A stretch of DNA of 64,000 bases from Hippophae tibetana (Eukaryota > Streptophyta > Magnoliopsida > Rosales > Elaeagnaceae). A program made the position numbers and the translations under genes. Shown in pieces: positions 10,895 through 21,800 of this stretch; the first letter of the stretch is position 1; each line of letters opens with the position of its first letter. The DNA is taken from the NCBI GenBank assembly GCA_037013495.1, contig CM072801.1:85607816-85671815 (forward strand). Direction: 5' to 3'. Below the pieces are notes generated by a model. That model was given only the letters and a program-made list of their open reading frames with translations. It had not been told where the DNA came from and did no database searches.

Positions 10895-11260
10895 TTAAGC
10901 CAAGGCATCACGCTCCAACCCTTTTTTGATTCTTTCCAACAAGGGACTGCTTGGCCTACTCAAGGCTGCTAACTTCGCCTTTTGGCTTAGTGCATCAATC
11001 ACCACATTGCTTTCGATGCTCCACTTTGATTTTACCATCTGATAAGGGCTCATTGTCGATGGTTTTGTGCCGAGATCCAACTCAACTTCGTGGTCCACCT
11101 CCCTCCTTGGAGGTAACCGTTTGGGCATTGCCTCAGGCATCACATCATGGAACTTATCTAAGATAACTTGCACTTCCGTCGGTAAGCTTGGCTTTAGTGA
11201 TGCCTCCTCATCGTCGTACTCTTTTAAGATGGCTAAGTAACTCTCTTCATCCCTCTTCAA
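10895..11260 (-). pseudogene. Fused RT N-terminus / RNase H C-terminus (core deleted)
   Basis: A 121-codon open frame. Residues 1-76 match the start of gypsy reverse transcriptase (DVMPEAMPKRLPPRREVDHE, LGTKPSTMSPYQM). After YQMV the sequence jumps to the end of RNase H and the connection region (NVVIDALSQKAKLAALS, LLERIKKGLERDALA). All RT catalytic motifs and the RNase H active site are absent. The open frame across the junction shows the deletion removed RT/RNase H without an immediate stop. The element could therefore not reverse-transcribe itself. Confidence 0.85.
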
Positions 11261-11290
11261 TCCCTTCTTGAATTGAAGTGTTGAGAGAGC

Positions 11291-11731
11291 TTAGGTAGTA
11301 GGTTTGGTGGTCCTCTCCGTCGGTACCATACAAGCCTTTGATCCATCCATGATGCACATAGAGTTTGAGCATGACACAAGGAAATCTCTAACCTGGTCCA
11401 AGAACTCCATGCTGAATACTACCGAGAAGTCATCCATAGGTGCCACTGATAAGTCCACTTGGCCAGTCCAAACACCAAGACTGACCATAACTCCACGAGC
11501 AACTCCTTGCAAAGATAGTGTTGTCGAGTTAACTGCTTTGAGAGATCTTCCTCCATTTACAACCTTAAGGCTAAGTCTCTTTGCTTCCTCTAATGAAACA
11601 AAGTTATGAGATGCACCTGTGTCAACCAAAGCTTTGTAGACCTTCCCATTAATGGTTGCATCTACGAATATCAAGCCCTTGGGGGTCTTTAGGGCGCTCT
11701 GTAATGCACTAAGTAGCAGCAAAGAACCCAT
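11291..11731 (-). CDS. Chromovirus aspartic protease
   Basis: A 146-codon open frame with the retropepsin active site VDTGASHNFVSLEEAKRL at about residues 36-53 and a second hydrophobic strand (VVFSMEFLDQVRDF) near residues 104-117. It would process the gag-pol polyprotein. The zinc-knuckle end of gag lies just upstream in the same frame across a stop (at about 11765), and the RT remnant follows 30 bp downstream. The catalytic DTG is intact, so this piece looks recently functional. Confidence 0.85.
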   Translation of the reverse strand: MGSLLLLSALQSALKTPKGLIFVDATINGKVYKALVDTGASHNFVSLEEAKRLSLKVVNGGRSLKAVNSTTLSLQGVARGVMVSLGVWTGQVDLSVAPMDDFSVVFSMEFLDQVRDFLVSCSNSMCIMDGSKACMVPTERTTKPTT

Positions 11732-12980
11732 CTTTGCATCTTCATCTATCTCGCCTCTATCCTAGTCATGAATGGAAGCAACTAAGGCACTCAATGCCTT
11801 TCTTTTTGGACATTCACGTGCCCAATGTGGTCCATCGCATATGAAGCACATCACACATAGCTTCAAGGCACCACAATCCTCCCTTCCTTTCCCCATATCT
11901 TGTGATTTGAATGAGGAGCCTTCTTTGTTATTTTGTGGCCTTGAATTTTGGCATGGCCTCCTCCACTCGTTCCTCCACCAAACTTTCTATCTGTGGCCTT
12001 TGAGCTCTCTTTGTTTGTGGAGTAATCAATAAGGCTCTCTACAACCGCAATGGTTGAAAATAGGTCTTGGACGCCATGTCGTTTGAGTTCTAGGTTAGCC
12101 CATGACTGAAGACCATCCATGAACAAGAATAACGCGTCCTTGTCTTATGTGTGAGGGACTTCTAGCAATAAGGTTGTGAATTCCTTCATATAGTCCCTTA
12201 TGCTACCTGTTTGCTTTAACCATCGCAATCGGCCCCTTACCTCCTCTTCAGAATTTACAGCAAAGAATTGGATTTTGAACTCCCTTTTGAAATCATCAAA
12301 GGTCTCAATTGTGCATACCCCTCTTTGCACATCACCATGCCTCCGTCTCCACCACAACATAGCAGTGTCCGACAAGTACATGGTAGTATTTTGGATCTTG
12401 TTGGCATGGTCCGTTATGCCAATAGCCTCAAAATATTGTTCAAGCCCCCATAGAAATTTCTCAACTTCCCTAACATTCCTAGCACCGTTGAAGGTCTTTG
12501 GCTCGGGAACATCCACCTTCTTAGCCTCAATGATGGTGGTTGTGCTAGTTCCTGCGACCATATCCCGCTTACAAATAGCTAGGTTACCACTCATATCCTT
12601 CACTCTAAGCAACACATTAGCAATTTCTCTTTGGACTAGATCTCGTACCTCGGCAAGTTCGGCCTTTAACCCATTGATCTCTTGCCTTAACCCACCATTA
12701 GCTCGTTGAGGGACATCTTGAATGTTGCATGGATCTCCACATCCTCAACCTCCAAGCCGTTGCAACATTCCTCCAAGTTGTCCACCCGGTCGAACAGCTC
12801 CCTTAAGCTATTCTGTGCACTCCCAACACGTGCTTCTAAGCTAGAAAGCATGTCTTTCGACTTCGCTCAAGACTCCTTTGGTGGTTTCTGAACTTCCTCA
12901 CACCCACGTTCCATTGGTGGAACATCCACACTTGGTATAGCTGGGACACTGTTCTTCATAAAGGCAAGGATAGTAATGCT
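11732..12980 (-). pseudogene. Chromovirus gag with zinc knuckle, broken
   Basis: Gag reads on the minus strand from an ATG near 12959 (MKNSVPAIPSVDVPP). The N-terminal part, 12600-12900, is rich in heptad-like Leu (SSLEARVGSAQNSLRELFDR), suggesting a coiled coil. The gag core lies at 12145-12615 (VPEPKTFNGARNVREVEKF, DTAMLWWRRRHGD, DDFKREFKIQFF) and continues through an in-frame TAA at 12145 to 11863. A frameshift near 11870-11890 precedes a good zinc knuckle, CFICDGPHWAREC (about 11815-11850). Several nonsense codons also break the N-terminal part. Confidence 0.8.
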
Positions 12981-12990
12981 TCAACCTAAA

Positions 12991-13002
12991 GCTTTGATAC
13001 CA
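12991..13002 (-). other. Primer-binding site (initiator tRNA-Met) of the chromovirus
   Basis: Minus-strand TGGTATCAAAGC, complementary to the 3' end of plant initiator tRNA-Met, lies two bases from the end of the 5' LTR. Confidence 0.85.
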
Positions 13003-13004
13003 AC

Positions 13005-13708
13005 TATCACAACCTTAAATTTCAAATAGTGATCATGCGACACTTAGCACGGTCCGTTGCACTAAGCCTGCCTTTCACCTGAATGAAACTCTCCAAAGAG
13101 ATTAGAAAGAGACTTAGAGATTGAGGGGATTCAAGAGCTAAAGCAAGAACATAAGAGAATTTGTAAAGAATGCCTTGTATTGCTCTAGAGAGAAATTATC
13201 TTACAATTTCCCAAGGATTTCCCAATATTTCCCAAGATTATTGCAAATGAATACCAATAGGTCTATTTATAGTGTGACATCAAGCTTAAGACTATGCCAC
13301 AACTTTCTAGATACTTCTATGTCTAGAATGTACAAGAATGCTCTAGCTTTATCTACAATATGCCACAAGGTTCTAGGACCTTCTAGCCAACTCTAGAGTC
13401 TTCTAGGATTGTCTAGTTCGTTCATGCAAGTGCTAGGATGTTATGTAAGCTTCTAGAGACTTCTACATCCTTCATTAACCATCCAACACGTTCTAGAATA
13501 TTTCAACCCTTTCTAGCACCTTCCAGCATATGCTAATATACTCTGGAACATTCTAGAGTCTTCAAGGCTTAAGTTGAGTCCATCTAACTCTAACTCCTTC
13601 TAGACATCTCTAGGCCACTCTAGAATTTTCCCATGTATAAGAGTCTAGATCCTTTAAGTAACCACAATTTCTTTGGATTTAAGAAGACATTTTGAGCAGG
13701 ACGTAACA
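13005..13708 (-). repeat. Chromovirus 5' LTR
   Basis: Direct repeat of 8759-9462, same length, with scattered substitutions. It ends GTAACA on the plus strand. The minus-strand TATA region is near 13265-13272. Confidence 0.9.
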
Positions 13709-14651
13709 AATAGCTTACTATGACTTGCAACTTCTCAACTTTAAGTAAAATCTTAATATGCTAAGAACTTATTTTTTAGGCTTTAACTATTACACCTAAA
13801 TTGAGGCACCGAAAGGTCAATAGCTTAATGTAGAAACAAAGCTCTGAGAGTAATAACATGAAGAAAAAAAAATTAAGTTGTTTATTTATCTCAGCCTTCT
13901 AGTGTTAAATGTTAATATACCTAGAAAAGGTGGAGTGTTTTTTTTTTCATTTATACTAGGGTTCCTATAGTATTGTTTTATCTGAGGCCAAATTTAAAAT
14001 TAAAAAAAAAAATCACGAACCCAGATGTGGACATGCTTAATCATATTAATGTCCCTCACTCAAGATCTCAGAACATGGTGCAAATGTATGCATCATTCAA
14101 ATTGCAGGAAGTTTACTGACACTGGTTTGGACCTGTTTTTTTTAAATAAAATGAAATAGTCCATATATAATTATGTCACATCATCCCTCCTAATCTTTGA
14201 TAACTTCTCTTCAATTCAACAAGATAATATACTTTTTCTTTCAACAAATTTGAAAGGGGGGGAGAGTAATTGGGTAAAACTACCGAACGTCACTAATAAC
14301 ATATTTAAATGCCAACAAAAAAAAAATGAAAATCTGTCGATTGAAACATGACAAACTAGAGACATAAAAGTTGTCAAAATAATAATATCTTTAGGGATGC
14401 CTTATATATTTATATAATTAAAAAAATATAATATATTATTTTATTTTAAACACAATTCAATTAGATACTATTTAAATTAAATTACAATCATTTAAAAATA
14501 TTTAATATTAAATACAATCAATTTAAATTGAAATAATAACTTTATCTTTATAAATTTTAATTATATTAGTGACAAACATCTCGGAAGTACTTTATTTTCA
14601 TTATTTCTAACAAGGAAGTTACCAAATTGGACCATATATAAAACAATGGGG
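13709..14651. other. Intergenic, AT-rich, no gene seen
   Basis: Long A/T runs; no frame with recognisable protein similarity and no terminal repeats noticed. Confidence 0.5.
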
Positions 14652-14810
14652 ACTAACGGCTAGTTTAATAACGGCTAGTTTAGTAACGGCTAGTTTAATA
14701 ACGGCTAGTTTAACAGCTACTTTCTTCTTTTCAATGTATAAATATAACATTAGACATTAAGCCAAAATCAATTCAATAACTCTCTCAACAAAAATCAGAG
14801 AAAATCAACA
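14652..14810 (+). repeat. Copia 5' LTR, 5'-truncated
   Basis: Matches the last half of 16997-17356: about four TAACGGCTAGTTTA units, then TTCTTCTTTTCAATGTATAAATATAACATTAGAC and the end TCAACA. The LTR start TGTTGAGAATAATTAG is missing. TATAAATATA at 14737-14746 is the likely TATA box. Confidence 0.8.
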
Positions 14811-14821
14811 TGGTATCAGAG
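14811..14821 (+). other. Copia primer-binding site (initiator tRNA-Met)
   Basis: TGGTATCAGAG directly abuts the LTR end TCAACA. The matching site after the right LTR reads TGATATCAAAG. Confidence 0.85.
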
Positions 14822-14899
14822 AAAATTTGATCTTGCTCCAAATCAATTCCATAAACAAGAACTGTATCAGTTCAAGAAATCTAGAAAATGTCACAACAT

Positions 14900-15330
14900 A
14901 TAGAGAGTATTTGGATTTCAAAAGCCCACTAGAAATCCTCTACCAAGAAAAACTCAATATCTATCATTTAAGAGTATTTGGATGTATATGATATGTGCAC
15001 AAAAATAAACAACACAAGTTAGATTATACATCAATCAAAGCTATTTTCTTGGGGTATTCATCTCCAAAAAAGGGTTATAAATGCTATGATTCGATTAACA
15101 AAAAACATTACATTTCAATAGATGTGACATTCCAAGAAAATGAGCCATATTACAAAACACTAAAAAAGGAGACTAATAACCAAGAGAAACCAAATGAATT
15201 TACATTTCCATTTTTTTATTCTGAAGAAGGAAATATAGTAGTAGAAAATGAAAATGAAATAATCAATGAGAATTAAGAGGAAGAAACTTCTCAAAGTGAG
15301 GGGGAAGATGGTACTACCGAAATAATACCA
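14900..15330 (+). pseudogene. Copia integrase C-terminus and linker
   Basis: The internal coding region opens abruptly in the integrase C-terminal domain (KSPLEILYQEK, HLRVFGC), continues LDYTSIKAIFLGYSSPKKGY...HYISIDVTFQENEP, then an acidic Glu/Asn-rich linker. A stop near the VFGC motif and a TAA at 15274-15276 break the frame. Gag, protease and the integrase catalytic core are absent, so 5' coding sequence was lost before or during insertion. Confidence 0.8.
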
Positions 15331-16404
15331 TTGAGAAGGTCTAATCGAACTCCACAACCTACAACTAGATTACGGGATTTTGTAACATATGAGGTAAAAT
15401 ATCCTATCCAAAATTTTTTATCTTATGAAAATGTTACACCACAATATAGGACTTATTTGACCTCAATTTCCAAAGAAAATGAGCCAAATAACTATGAGGA
15501 AGCAATAGGCCAACTGGTATGGTGCAAAGCAATGGAAGAAGAACTTCGAGCACTTCAAAAAAATGAAACATGGGTAGTCGTACAACTACCCGAAGGAAAG
15601 AAACCAGTAGGATGCAAATGGGTCTATAAGATTAAGTTTAATAGTGATGGTACTATTGAAAGGTACAAAGCACGATTAGTGGCAAAAGGTTACACTCAAA
15701 CCTATGGTGTAGATTATCAATAAAGATTTGCACACGTGGCCAAAATGAATACCGTTAGGATTTTACTTTCCATAGTAGTAAACCAAAATTGGACCTTACA
15801 TCAAATGGATGTCAAGAATGCTTTTCTCCAAGGAACACTTGAAGAAGAGGTATATATGACGCTTCCACCTGGTCATAAAAAAGAAAACAATTCTAGTCTA
15901 GTGTGTAGGTTAAAAAAATCTATTTACGGATTAAAGCTATCTCCTAGAGCATGGTATGGAAAACTAAGCTCTTATTTAATTTCTTGTGATTTTAAAATTA
16001 GTAATGCTGATCCCTCATTATTTTCCAAAAATTATGGTACATTCACAACCATAATTCTAGTATATGTAGATGATATAATAATTACCGAAAATAATTTGGA
16101 AGAAATTAAAAAAGTGAAAAGGAAATTAAAGGAGAATTTTGATATCAAAGACTTAGGTTTATTAAAATATTTTCTAGGAATAGAAATAGCACATTCACCC
16201 AAGGGACTCTTTATTTCACAAAGAAAATATACACTTGACCTATTGAAAGAAACTGGTAAATTAGGGAGTAAACCAACATCTACACCAATAGATAGTAAAT
16301 GCAAATTAATTAGAATACATAAGCCAATTTCAAAGACTTGTAGGAAAATTAATTTATTTAACGGTAACCCGACCAGATATTTCTTTTTCAGTATGCCAAA
16401 TTAG
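15331..16404 (+). pseudogene. Copia reverse transcriptase
   Basis: RT of the copia type. Residues AMEEELRALQKNETWVVV and GCKWVYKIKFNSDGTIERYK, then KARLVAKGYTQTYGVDYQ, start the domain. An in-frame TAA at 15721 follows YGVDYQ where Glu or Gln is usual. It continues with WTLHQMDVKNAFLQGTLEEE, IYGLKLSPRAWYGKL and the catalytic LVYVDDIIIT (about 16060-16090), then GLLKYFLGIEIAHSP and LDLLKETGKLGSKP. A frameshift near 16320 ends the frame before the RNase H join. The YVDD box is intact. Confidence 0.85.
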
Positions 16405-16980
16405 TAAATTTATGCATACACCTAGAACACCACATTTAGAGGCTATACATAGAATTTTAAAATATTTAAAAGGGATACCTAGTAAAGGAATTCTCATGAA
16501 ACATAATAATTCTAATGAAGTGTGTGGCTACTCCGATGCAGATTGGGCTGGTAGCTTTGATAGAAAATCAGTTTCTGCACGTTTGTAGGCAGAAATTTAG
16601 TCACATGGAAAAGCAAGAAACAAAATGTTGTGGCACGATCAATTGCCGAGGTAGAATATCGAGCTATGGCATCAACCTCAAGCGAGCTAACTTGGATCAA
16701 ACAACTTCTTTTAGATATCAGAATTAAAATTCAAGAACCAATAAAGATGTTTTATGATAACCAAGCGGCGCGACATAAAACATCAAATTCGATGTTTCAC
16801 GAGAGAACAAAACACATCGAAGTGGATTGCCACTTCATTCGAGAAAAATTCAAGCAAAGGAAATTGAAACTCTATTTGTGAGAAGTGAAAAACAATTTGC
16901 GAACATCTTCACCAAAGGTTTAGATTTAAAATCATTTGAAGAAAATTTAAGCAAGTTAGGATTGACCGATATTTACACAC
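16405..16980 (+). pseudogene. Copia RNase H, frameshifted
   Basis: Fragments in shifting frames: RILKYLKGIPSKGILM, VCGYSDADWAGSFDRKS, SSELTWIKQLLLDIRI, MFYDNQAARH and HERTKHIEVDCHFIREK. The last part, FANIFTKGLDLKSFEE...LGLTDIYTPNLRGSVEN, is the usual copia pol end that overlaps the polypurine tract. At least three frameshifts or stops (near 16585, 16620 and 16870). Confidence 0.85.
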
Positions 16981-16982
16981 CT

Positions 16983-16996
16983 AACTTGAGGGGGAG
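16983..16996 (+). other. Copia polypurine tract
   Basis: AACTTGAGGGGGAG directly precedes the 3' LTR start TGTTGAGA. Confidence 0.85.
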
Positions 16997-17356
16997 TGTT
17001 GAGAATAATTAGTTTAATAACGGCTAGTTAGTAATGGCTAGTTTAATAACAGCTAGTTTAGTAACGGTTAGTTTAATAACGGCTAGTTTAGTAACGACTA
17101 GTTTAATAACGGATAGTTTAGTAACGGATAGTTTAATAACGGTTAGTTTAGTAACGGTTAGTTTAGTAACGGCTAGTTTAATAACGGCTAGTTTAGTAAC
17201 GGCTAGTTTAATAACGACTAGTTTAATAACGACTAGTTTAATAACGACTAGTTTAATAACGACTACTTTCTTCTTTTCAATGTATAAATATAACATTAGA
17301 CATTAAGCCAAAATCAATTTAATAAATCTCTCAACAAAAATCAGAGAAAATCAACA
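16997..17356 (+). repeat. Copia 3' LTR
   Basis: Starts TGTTGAGAATAATTAG and ends TCAACA (inverted ends TGTTGA/TCAACA). U3 is almost entirely a 15-bp tandem array, followed by TATAAATATA (17282-17291) and the same R/U5 as the left LTR. Confidence 0.85.
17011..17270 (+). repeat. 15-bp minisatellite (17 units) in the LTR U3
   Basis: Seventeen units of AGTTTARTAACGGNT. AATAAC and AGTAAC forms largely alternate, giving a 30-bp higher-order pattern; the last four units are identical. The left LTR has only about four units. A period of 15 keeps frames open on both strands, so the long open frames here (SLITA- and VIKLA-like repeats) are not genes. Confidence 0.9.
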
Positions 17357-17443
17357 TGATATCAAAGCATATTTGATTTTACTCCAAATCAATCCCACAA
17401 ACAAGAACCGTATCAGTTCAAAAAACTAGAAAATGTTGACAAT
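17357..17443 (+). repeat. Second copia leader fragment after the 3' LTR
   Basis: Matches 14811-14897 (primer site, CTCCAAATCAATYCCA, ACAAGAACYGTATCAGTTC, CTAGAAAATGT) and then diverges. This is an internal leader where flanking host DNA would be expected. Confidence 0.75.
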
Positions 17444-18375
17444 AAAAGAACGAACAATAAATTGGTCCAATCAAGAAAGGTTTGGGGCGAAGTGATACTT
17501 TAGCCAAAAATAAAATGAAAAACTTCAAATTTCTCTTTTCTCTCTCCTCTTTCTCTTCCATCCAGAAGATAAAACATGAGCACCACCACCAAGTCAATCT
17601 CTTGGTAGGCCTTTGTAAGCTAAACTCTGACTGTCAATTGATTTTATTTTAATATGTATTATTAACGGAAATCAACGGGAAAGATTTTTTTCTAGAAAAA
17701 CATAACTTCATCAGATTATGAAGTGTACATTTTCCAAATCATTTATGACGTAAATTTTCTATTATGATTGAATTTTGAACCTTTTTAGTCATCTTTGCTA
17801 TTGAATGAATATCAATAAACAGTATACATATATAAACAAAGTTGTTAAACTTCTACATGATATATAAAGAAAAGAGGTTGAAGAGTAAAATTAATCAAAA
17901 AGCATTAAAACATGCATTTAAGGACTCAAAAAATGCATATAAAGAAGCTGTTAATGTTCCAATGGAAGAAATTAAAAAAAAAAACCACAAATGCCTTTCA
18001 TTAAATACACATGTGGTACATGTGTGAAAAATCTCCCATAAAATGAAAATTTGTATCAAATTGGTACCTTTTATTAAATGTGGATATAAATAAGAGACAT
18101 CTTAAAAAATATTGGTAAAAAAAGATATCTAACATAAAATTGTGGTACCACTAAGGTTATGAACACATGGGACCTTGAAAGTTTTTGCACCATTGAACTA
18201 CGGTACCTTTGGTGTACTTCCTATGAAAAAATGGTATACTTTTATAAAATAATGGGCCTCATGGTTTCCCAGACCTGTCTTGTTTTCCCAGCCCCCTGCT
18301 ATGCTCTGTGCCCCTTTTTTCTCATTTTGCCACGATGATACACCTACATCATCATTCGAAGTTATGTTCTTGAAT
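17444..18375. other. XRCC2 downstream flank with half of an inverted-repeat element
   Basis: No gene seen. Roughly 17920-18165 matches the right half of the intron-6 element at about 21780-21990: a CCACAAATGYC / TTCATTAAATACA block, ACATGTGTGAAAAA, CAAATTGRTAYCTTTTATTAAATG, and GGTACCACTAAGGT against GGTATTACTAAGGT. The left arm is not recognisable, so this is a partial second copy. Confidence 0.5.
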
Positions 18376-18581
18376 GTTGTCTTGGCATATTTAGCAACAA
18401 CAAAAACCAAATGGTCGCATATTTTAGCAAATAAAAGCATCTTGCCTTAGCAGCTAAAACAATCAAGCACCCATGATTTCATTGTTGAGAGGTAATACCT
18501 GGCAAGGGGCAACTAGAGGCAAATCAAGAAACAAGTCAATAACAAACTGGAAGTCTGCAAGTATCTTACCTCAAAATCACT

Positions 18582-18602
18582 TCAAGAAACAACAAAAATT
18601 CC
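18582..18602 (-). CDS. XRCC2: XRCC2 alternative (duplicate) terminal exon
   Basis: In the distal repeat, minus-strand ...CCTTAG|GGAATTTTTG encodes GIFVVS and a TGA in the phase needed after exon 9. The proximal exon encodes GGVFVVS. Either exon can close the protein. Which is used, or whether both are, cannot be told from sequence. Confidence 0.5.
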   Translation of the reverse strand, partial: GIFVVS

Positions 18603-18796
18603 CTAAGGAATAGATTCCACATCAAGCATGTTGTCTTAGCATATATAGCACTTTGTCCTAGCATTCAAAACAGTCATAAGCACCCATGATTTCACCGTTA
18701 AGAGGTAAGACCCGGGAAGGAGCAACTAGAGGGAAATCGATACACAATATGTCAATAACAGACTGCAAGTATGCAAGTATCTTACCTCAAATCACT

Positions 18797-18820
18797 TCAT
18801 GAAACAACAAAGACACCACC
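18797..18820 (-). CDS. XRCC2: XRCC2 exon 10 (terminal)
   Basis: Acceptor CCTGCAG|GGTGGT; encodes GGVFVVS and TGA. A second acceptor, TATACAG|GTGATC at 18850, is in frame and would add ten residues ([10 protein letters not shown]). Confidence 0.75.
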   Translation of the reverse strand, partial: GGVFVVS

Positions 18821-21800
18821 CTGCAGGAATAGACTCCAAATCAAGATCACCTGTATAAAATGAAAAATATATATGATAGAATCATCAAATAGAAGTTTCA
18901 AAGTATTTACTTACATCCTTCACTATAAACTTGTCCAAGAAACTCAATGAAGGCAGTAACCATTCAGACAAATAGATAGAGTTACTATGAAAAATCCCTG
19001 TGGTGAGATGATCATCTACAAGGCAATAATTACATGTCCCATATATAATTAATGACACAACATGCTAACAAGATAACAGGCATATAATCGGAAATAACTG
19101 ACGTACCTGCAGCTCGAACTAATATCCTGTGAGTGACAAAGCCCTGCGGTAGCAATTAAAGCTCCCATCTCAGAACAAATGAAAGGCAACATATCACTAG
19201 TAGTCATTAAATATCAAATTATGAGCTTCTTTATAAAAGCAAGTACATGCATTGTTACATGCAAAAATAGTAAATAGTTTGTACCATTAAGGAAAGTTAT
19301 TTGATTATTCATGTAAACTGTAAACTATGAAAACATGAAAACATTACATAAAAGCATTCAATTGAATCAAAAATAAATACTTCTAATAGGCTGTATTTCT
19401 TTCTAGATACATTGTGATAGGAATTTGCAGTAGAAATTGGAAATAATTTAACTCCCCCACACGCAGGAAAAAGGAAGAACGAAAGAAAAAGAAAAAACAC
19501 AAAAAACTTCCTCTCACTCTCTGCAAGCTCTCTTGGATCTCTTCTTCAACTGAAAAGCTTCTCTGCCAAAGAGAGCTATAGGTAGCTCTCTCTCTTGGTA
19601 GGTAATGTGTCGTTTTGCTCCTTTAATTTTTGCTTCTTGTTTCTTTAGGTTGAGTGTTTTCTGTTCCTTTCTTGGGCCGGAATAATAAGTGCAAAATCCT
19701 TCAAATTTAAATCTTGATCTAGCACTATAGTGATTTCTCGGTTATAAATACTTCATTTGTGTCATACAAGGGCTTGTAGTGGCTGCGCAAAATTTGACTG
19801 AGTTGCAATGCCCAAAAAGTGTTAAAGGAAAGTCCTAGACCATTTTTGGCTCAAGTTTAGTAAATGACTGAGTCGCAATGCCCAAAAAGTGTTAAAGGAA
19901 AGTCCTAGACCATTTTTGGCTCAAGTTTAGTAAAGGTTTTCTACCCGTGGTCTTTTCATACTGATTTGTGGTTGATCTGCCCTGACTTCCTTTGAATATC
20001 CTTCTATGTGCTGGCATGCCAAAGATCAAGTAATTGATGATGTCTTAAGTTTTTTTACTTATGAATGTTGTCCTATATTATCTGTTTTTGAAGGGTTTTT
20101 GTGATATCTTCTCTTTAAAGTCCTATATTATTTAGTTTTTTTGTTTTTCCCTTGGATGTAAACTTCATTTTCATATTAATGAAATACCTTTTAGTTTGAT
20201 TGGAAATGACCAACTTTTTAAGCTTTTTACAGATTCATGTAAACTATAAAGTTGTTTTGTAGACTAACTCCGTTTTATTTATATTAACAATACTGTCATT
20301 ATCTTTAAAAACTTTTGAAGTTGGGAATCGTAGGTCATATATAATAAATATTATAAAAGAGAATATTCATAAAACATGGTTTAAATATTTGTAAACCCAT
20401 TTTCAAGGTCATAGAGTTTCCTCAAATATTATGGTTTACAAAAAACACTTACTAAAAGTCCAAGTATCCATCTTTAAAAACAGAGCTGGTAAGTTGCTGA
20501 GTGAAGTATTGTATCAAATGTTGGCACTCAAGTTAATCACAAGACAAAACAGAAACTTACTCATGGAAATTTACCTGCCAGATAGCAGAAGGCATATACT
20601 CCCGATATGGATGTTGTGGGGAATTACTTGTTGCACCTCTAAGATCTTTACTATCAGGTAAAGACTTTCTTCTGAAAAATCCAGTCAGAGAAAATTATTT
20701 CAGCATACCAACCCAAGACTTGAATAGATGTTTCTAAAAGCATAACATATATATATAATTACAGCTTAGAATGACAACCAGCAGAAAGGTTCTCGTTCAA
20801 AAGAACATTGAATGCTTTTAATAAAACAGGAGAAAAAATATATTATAGTTAGAAAAAAACACTGGTTCCTTTTTCAAAATCAGCAAGGGCTGACATCACT
20901 GGATTTCAAGCCCAAGTTGTTCACATCATAATCAAGTTGAACTGATTCCTTTTTTCTGTAAAATGTGGTTCAAGAACAATGGAGTCATGTAAACTGGACA
21001 CAAAAATCAAGCCAAAAATAGGAAAGGTAAAAGGACAAGGTTTACCACCTTAGTATTACCATAATTTCATTTTAGATACTGTTTTTCCCCTTATTTTTCA
21101 AGTAATACCTTAGTAATACCCATATTTAATAAAAAGTATCAATTTGATGTAATTTTTCGTTTTATTAGGGATTTTCAAATCATTTACAGCACATGTACGT
21201 TCAAGGAAGGGCATTTGTGCATTAATAACTTCTTTACCAGTTATTTTTGAGTTCTTAAATATATATTTTTATACCTTCAACCTTTTTTGAGTTCTTAAAT
21301 ATATATTTTTATACCTTCAACCTTTCTTCTTTCTCTGTCACATAAGAGTTCAATAACTTCACTTATAACTTATAACTACATACTACTAATATGAAGTAAA
21401 AAATTGGATTGAACTAATAGAAAAAATAATTTGTATACACAATTAAATATATAATCATACATATATAACATGTAGCACAACTATTACAAACAACATTAAT
21501 ATTATAAGAACCATTTAGCAAGTGTTTTGTTTAGAAATTGAATGAATCTCAACCTTAATTTTACCATTATTATAATCATCAAAAATGCTTAAAAGAAAAG
21601 GAACAAAAGGAGGAAAAACTTTTCAATTTAAGTTGACAAATAAGTGAAAATTTTAATATAAGTGAAGTTGTTGAGCTCCTATGTAATAGAGGAAAAAGAG
21701 AGATTGAAGAGAGTCTAATATGAGTCAAAAAATATGAAAATATGTATTTAAAGATTAAAAAATGGTGACAATATAAGCTATTAATGTTATAATGAAGACG

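Larger units (their letters stand above)
8759..13708 (-). mobile_element. Chromovirus (Ty3/gypsy), internally deleted, with paired LTRs
   Basis: Structurally bounded element of 4,950 bp on the minus strand. It has two 704-bp LTRs (5' LTR on the right), an initiator-Met tRNA primer site, a polypurine tract, and gag, protease, integrase and chromodomain in the expected order. The reverse transcriptase/RNase H core is missing: the RT N-terminus is joined to the RNase H C-terminus at about 11030. Gag, protease and integrase carry nonsense codons or frameshifts. The LTRs differ at several percent of positions by eye, so the insertion is not recent. A possible short target duplication is AATA (8755-8758 and 13709-13712), but the 5-bp flanks do not match cleanly. 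Confidence 0.9.
14652..17443 (+). mobile_element. Ty1/copia element, gag-to-integrase core deleted, with extra leader after the 3' LTR
   Basis: Plus-strand copia element. A 5' LTR lacking its first bases is followed by an initiator-Met primer site, an internal region that starts in the integrase C-terminus and runs through RT and RNase H, a polypurine tract, and a full 3' LTR. Homology to the left-hand leader continues past the 3' LTR for about 87 bp (17357-17443 against 14811-14897) and includes a second, mutated primer site. The order LTR-internal-LTR-leader is what unequal LTR recombination leaves. Confidence 0.8.
18376..18845 (-). repeat. XRCC2: ~217-bp tandem duplication containing the XRCC2 terminal exon
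   Basis: About 18411-18626 and 18627-18845 are diverged direct repeats (ACCCATGATTTCA at 18469 and 18684; GTATCTTACCTCAAA at 18561 and 18776). Each holds a splice acceptor plus a short terminal coding exon and stop on the minus strand. Indels give an offset of 215-219 bp. Confidence 0.8.

Noticed and set aside
17024..17306. 90-codon frames on both strands made of SLITA- and VIKLA-type repeats
   Set aside because: They result from the 15-bp minisatellite, whose period is a multiple of three.
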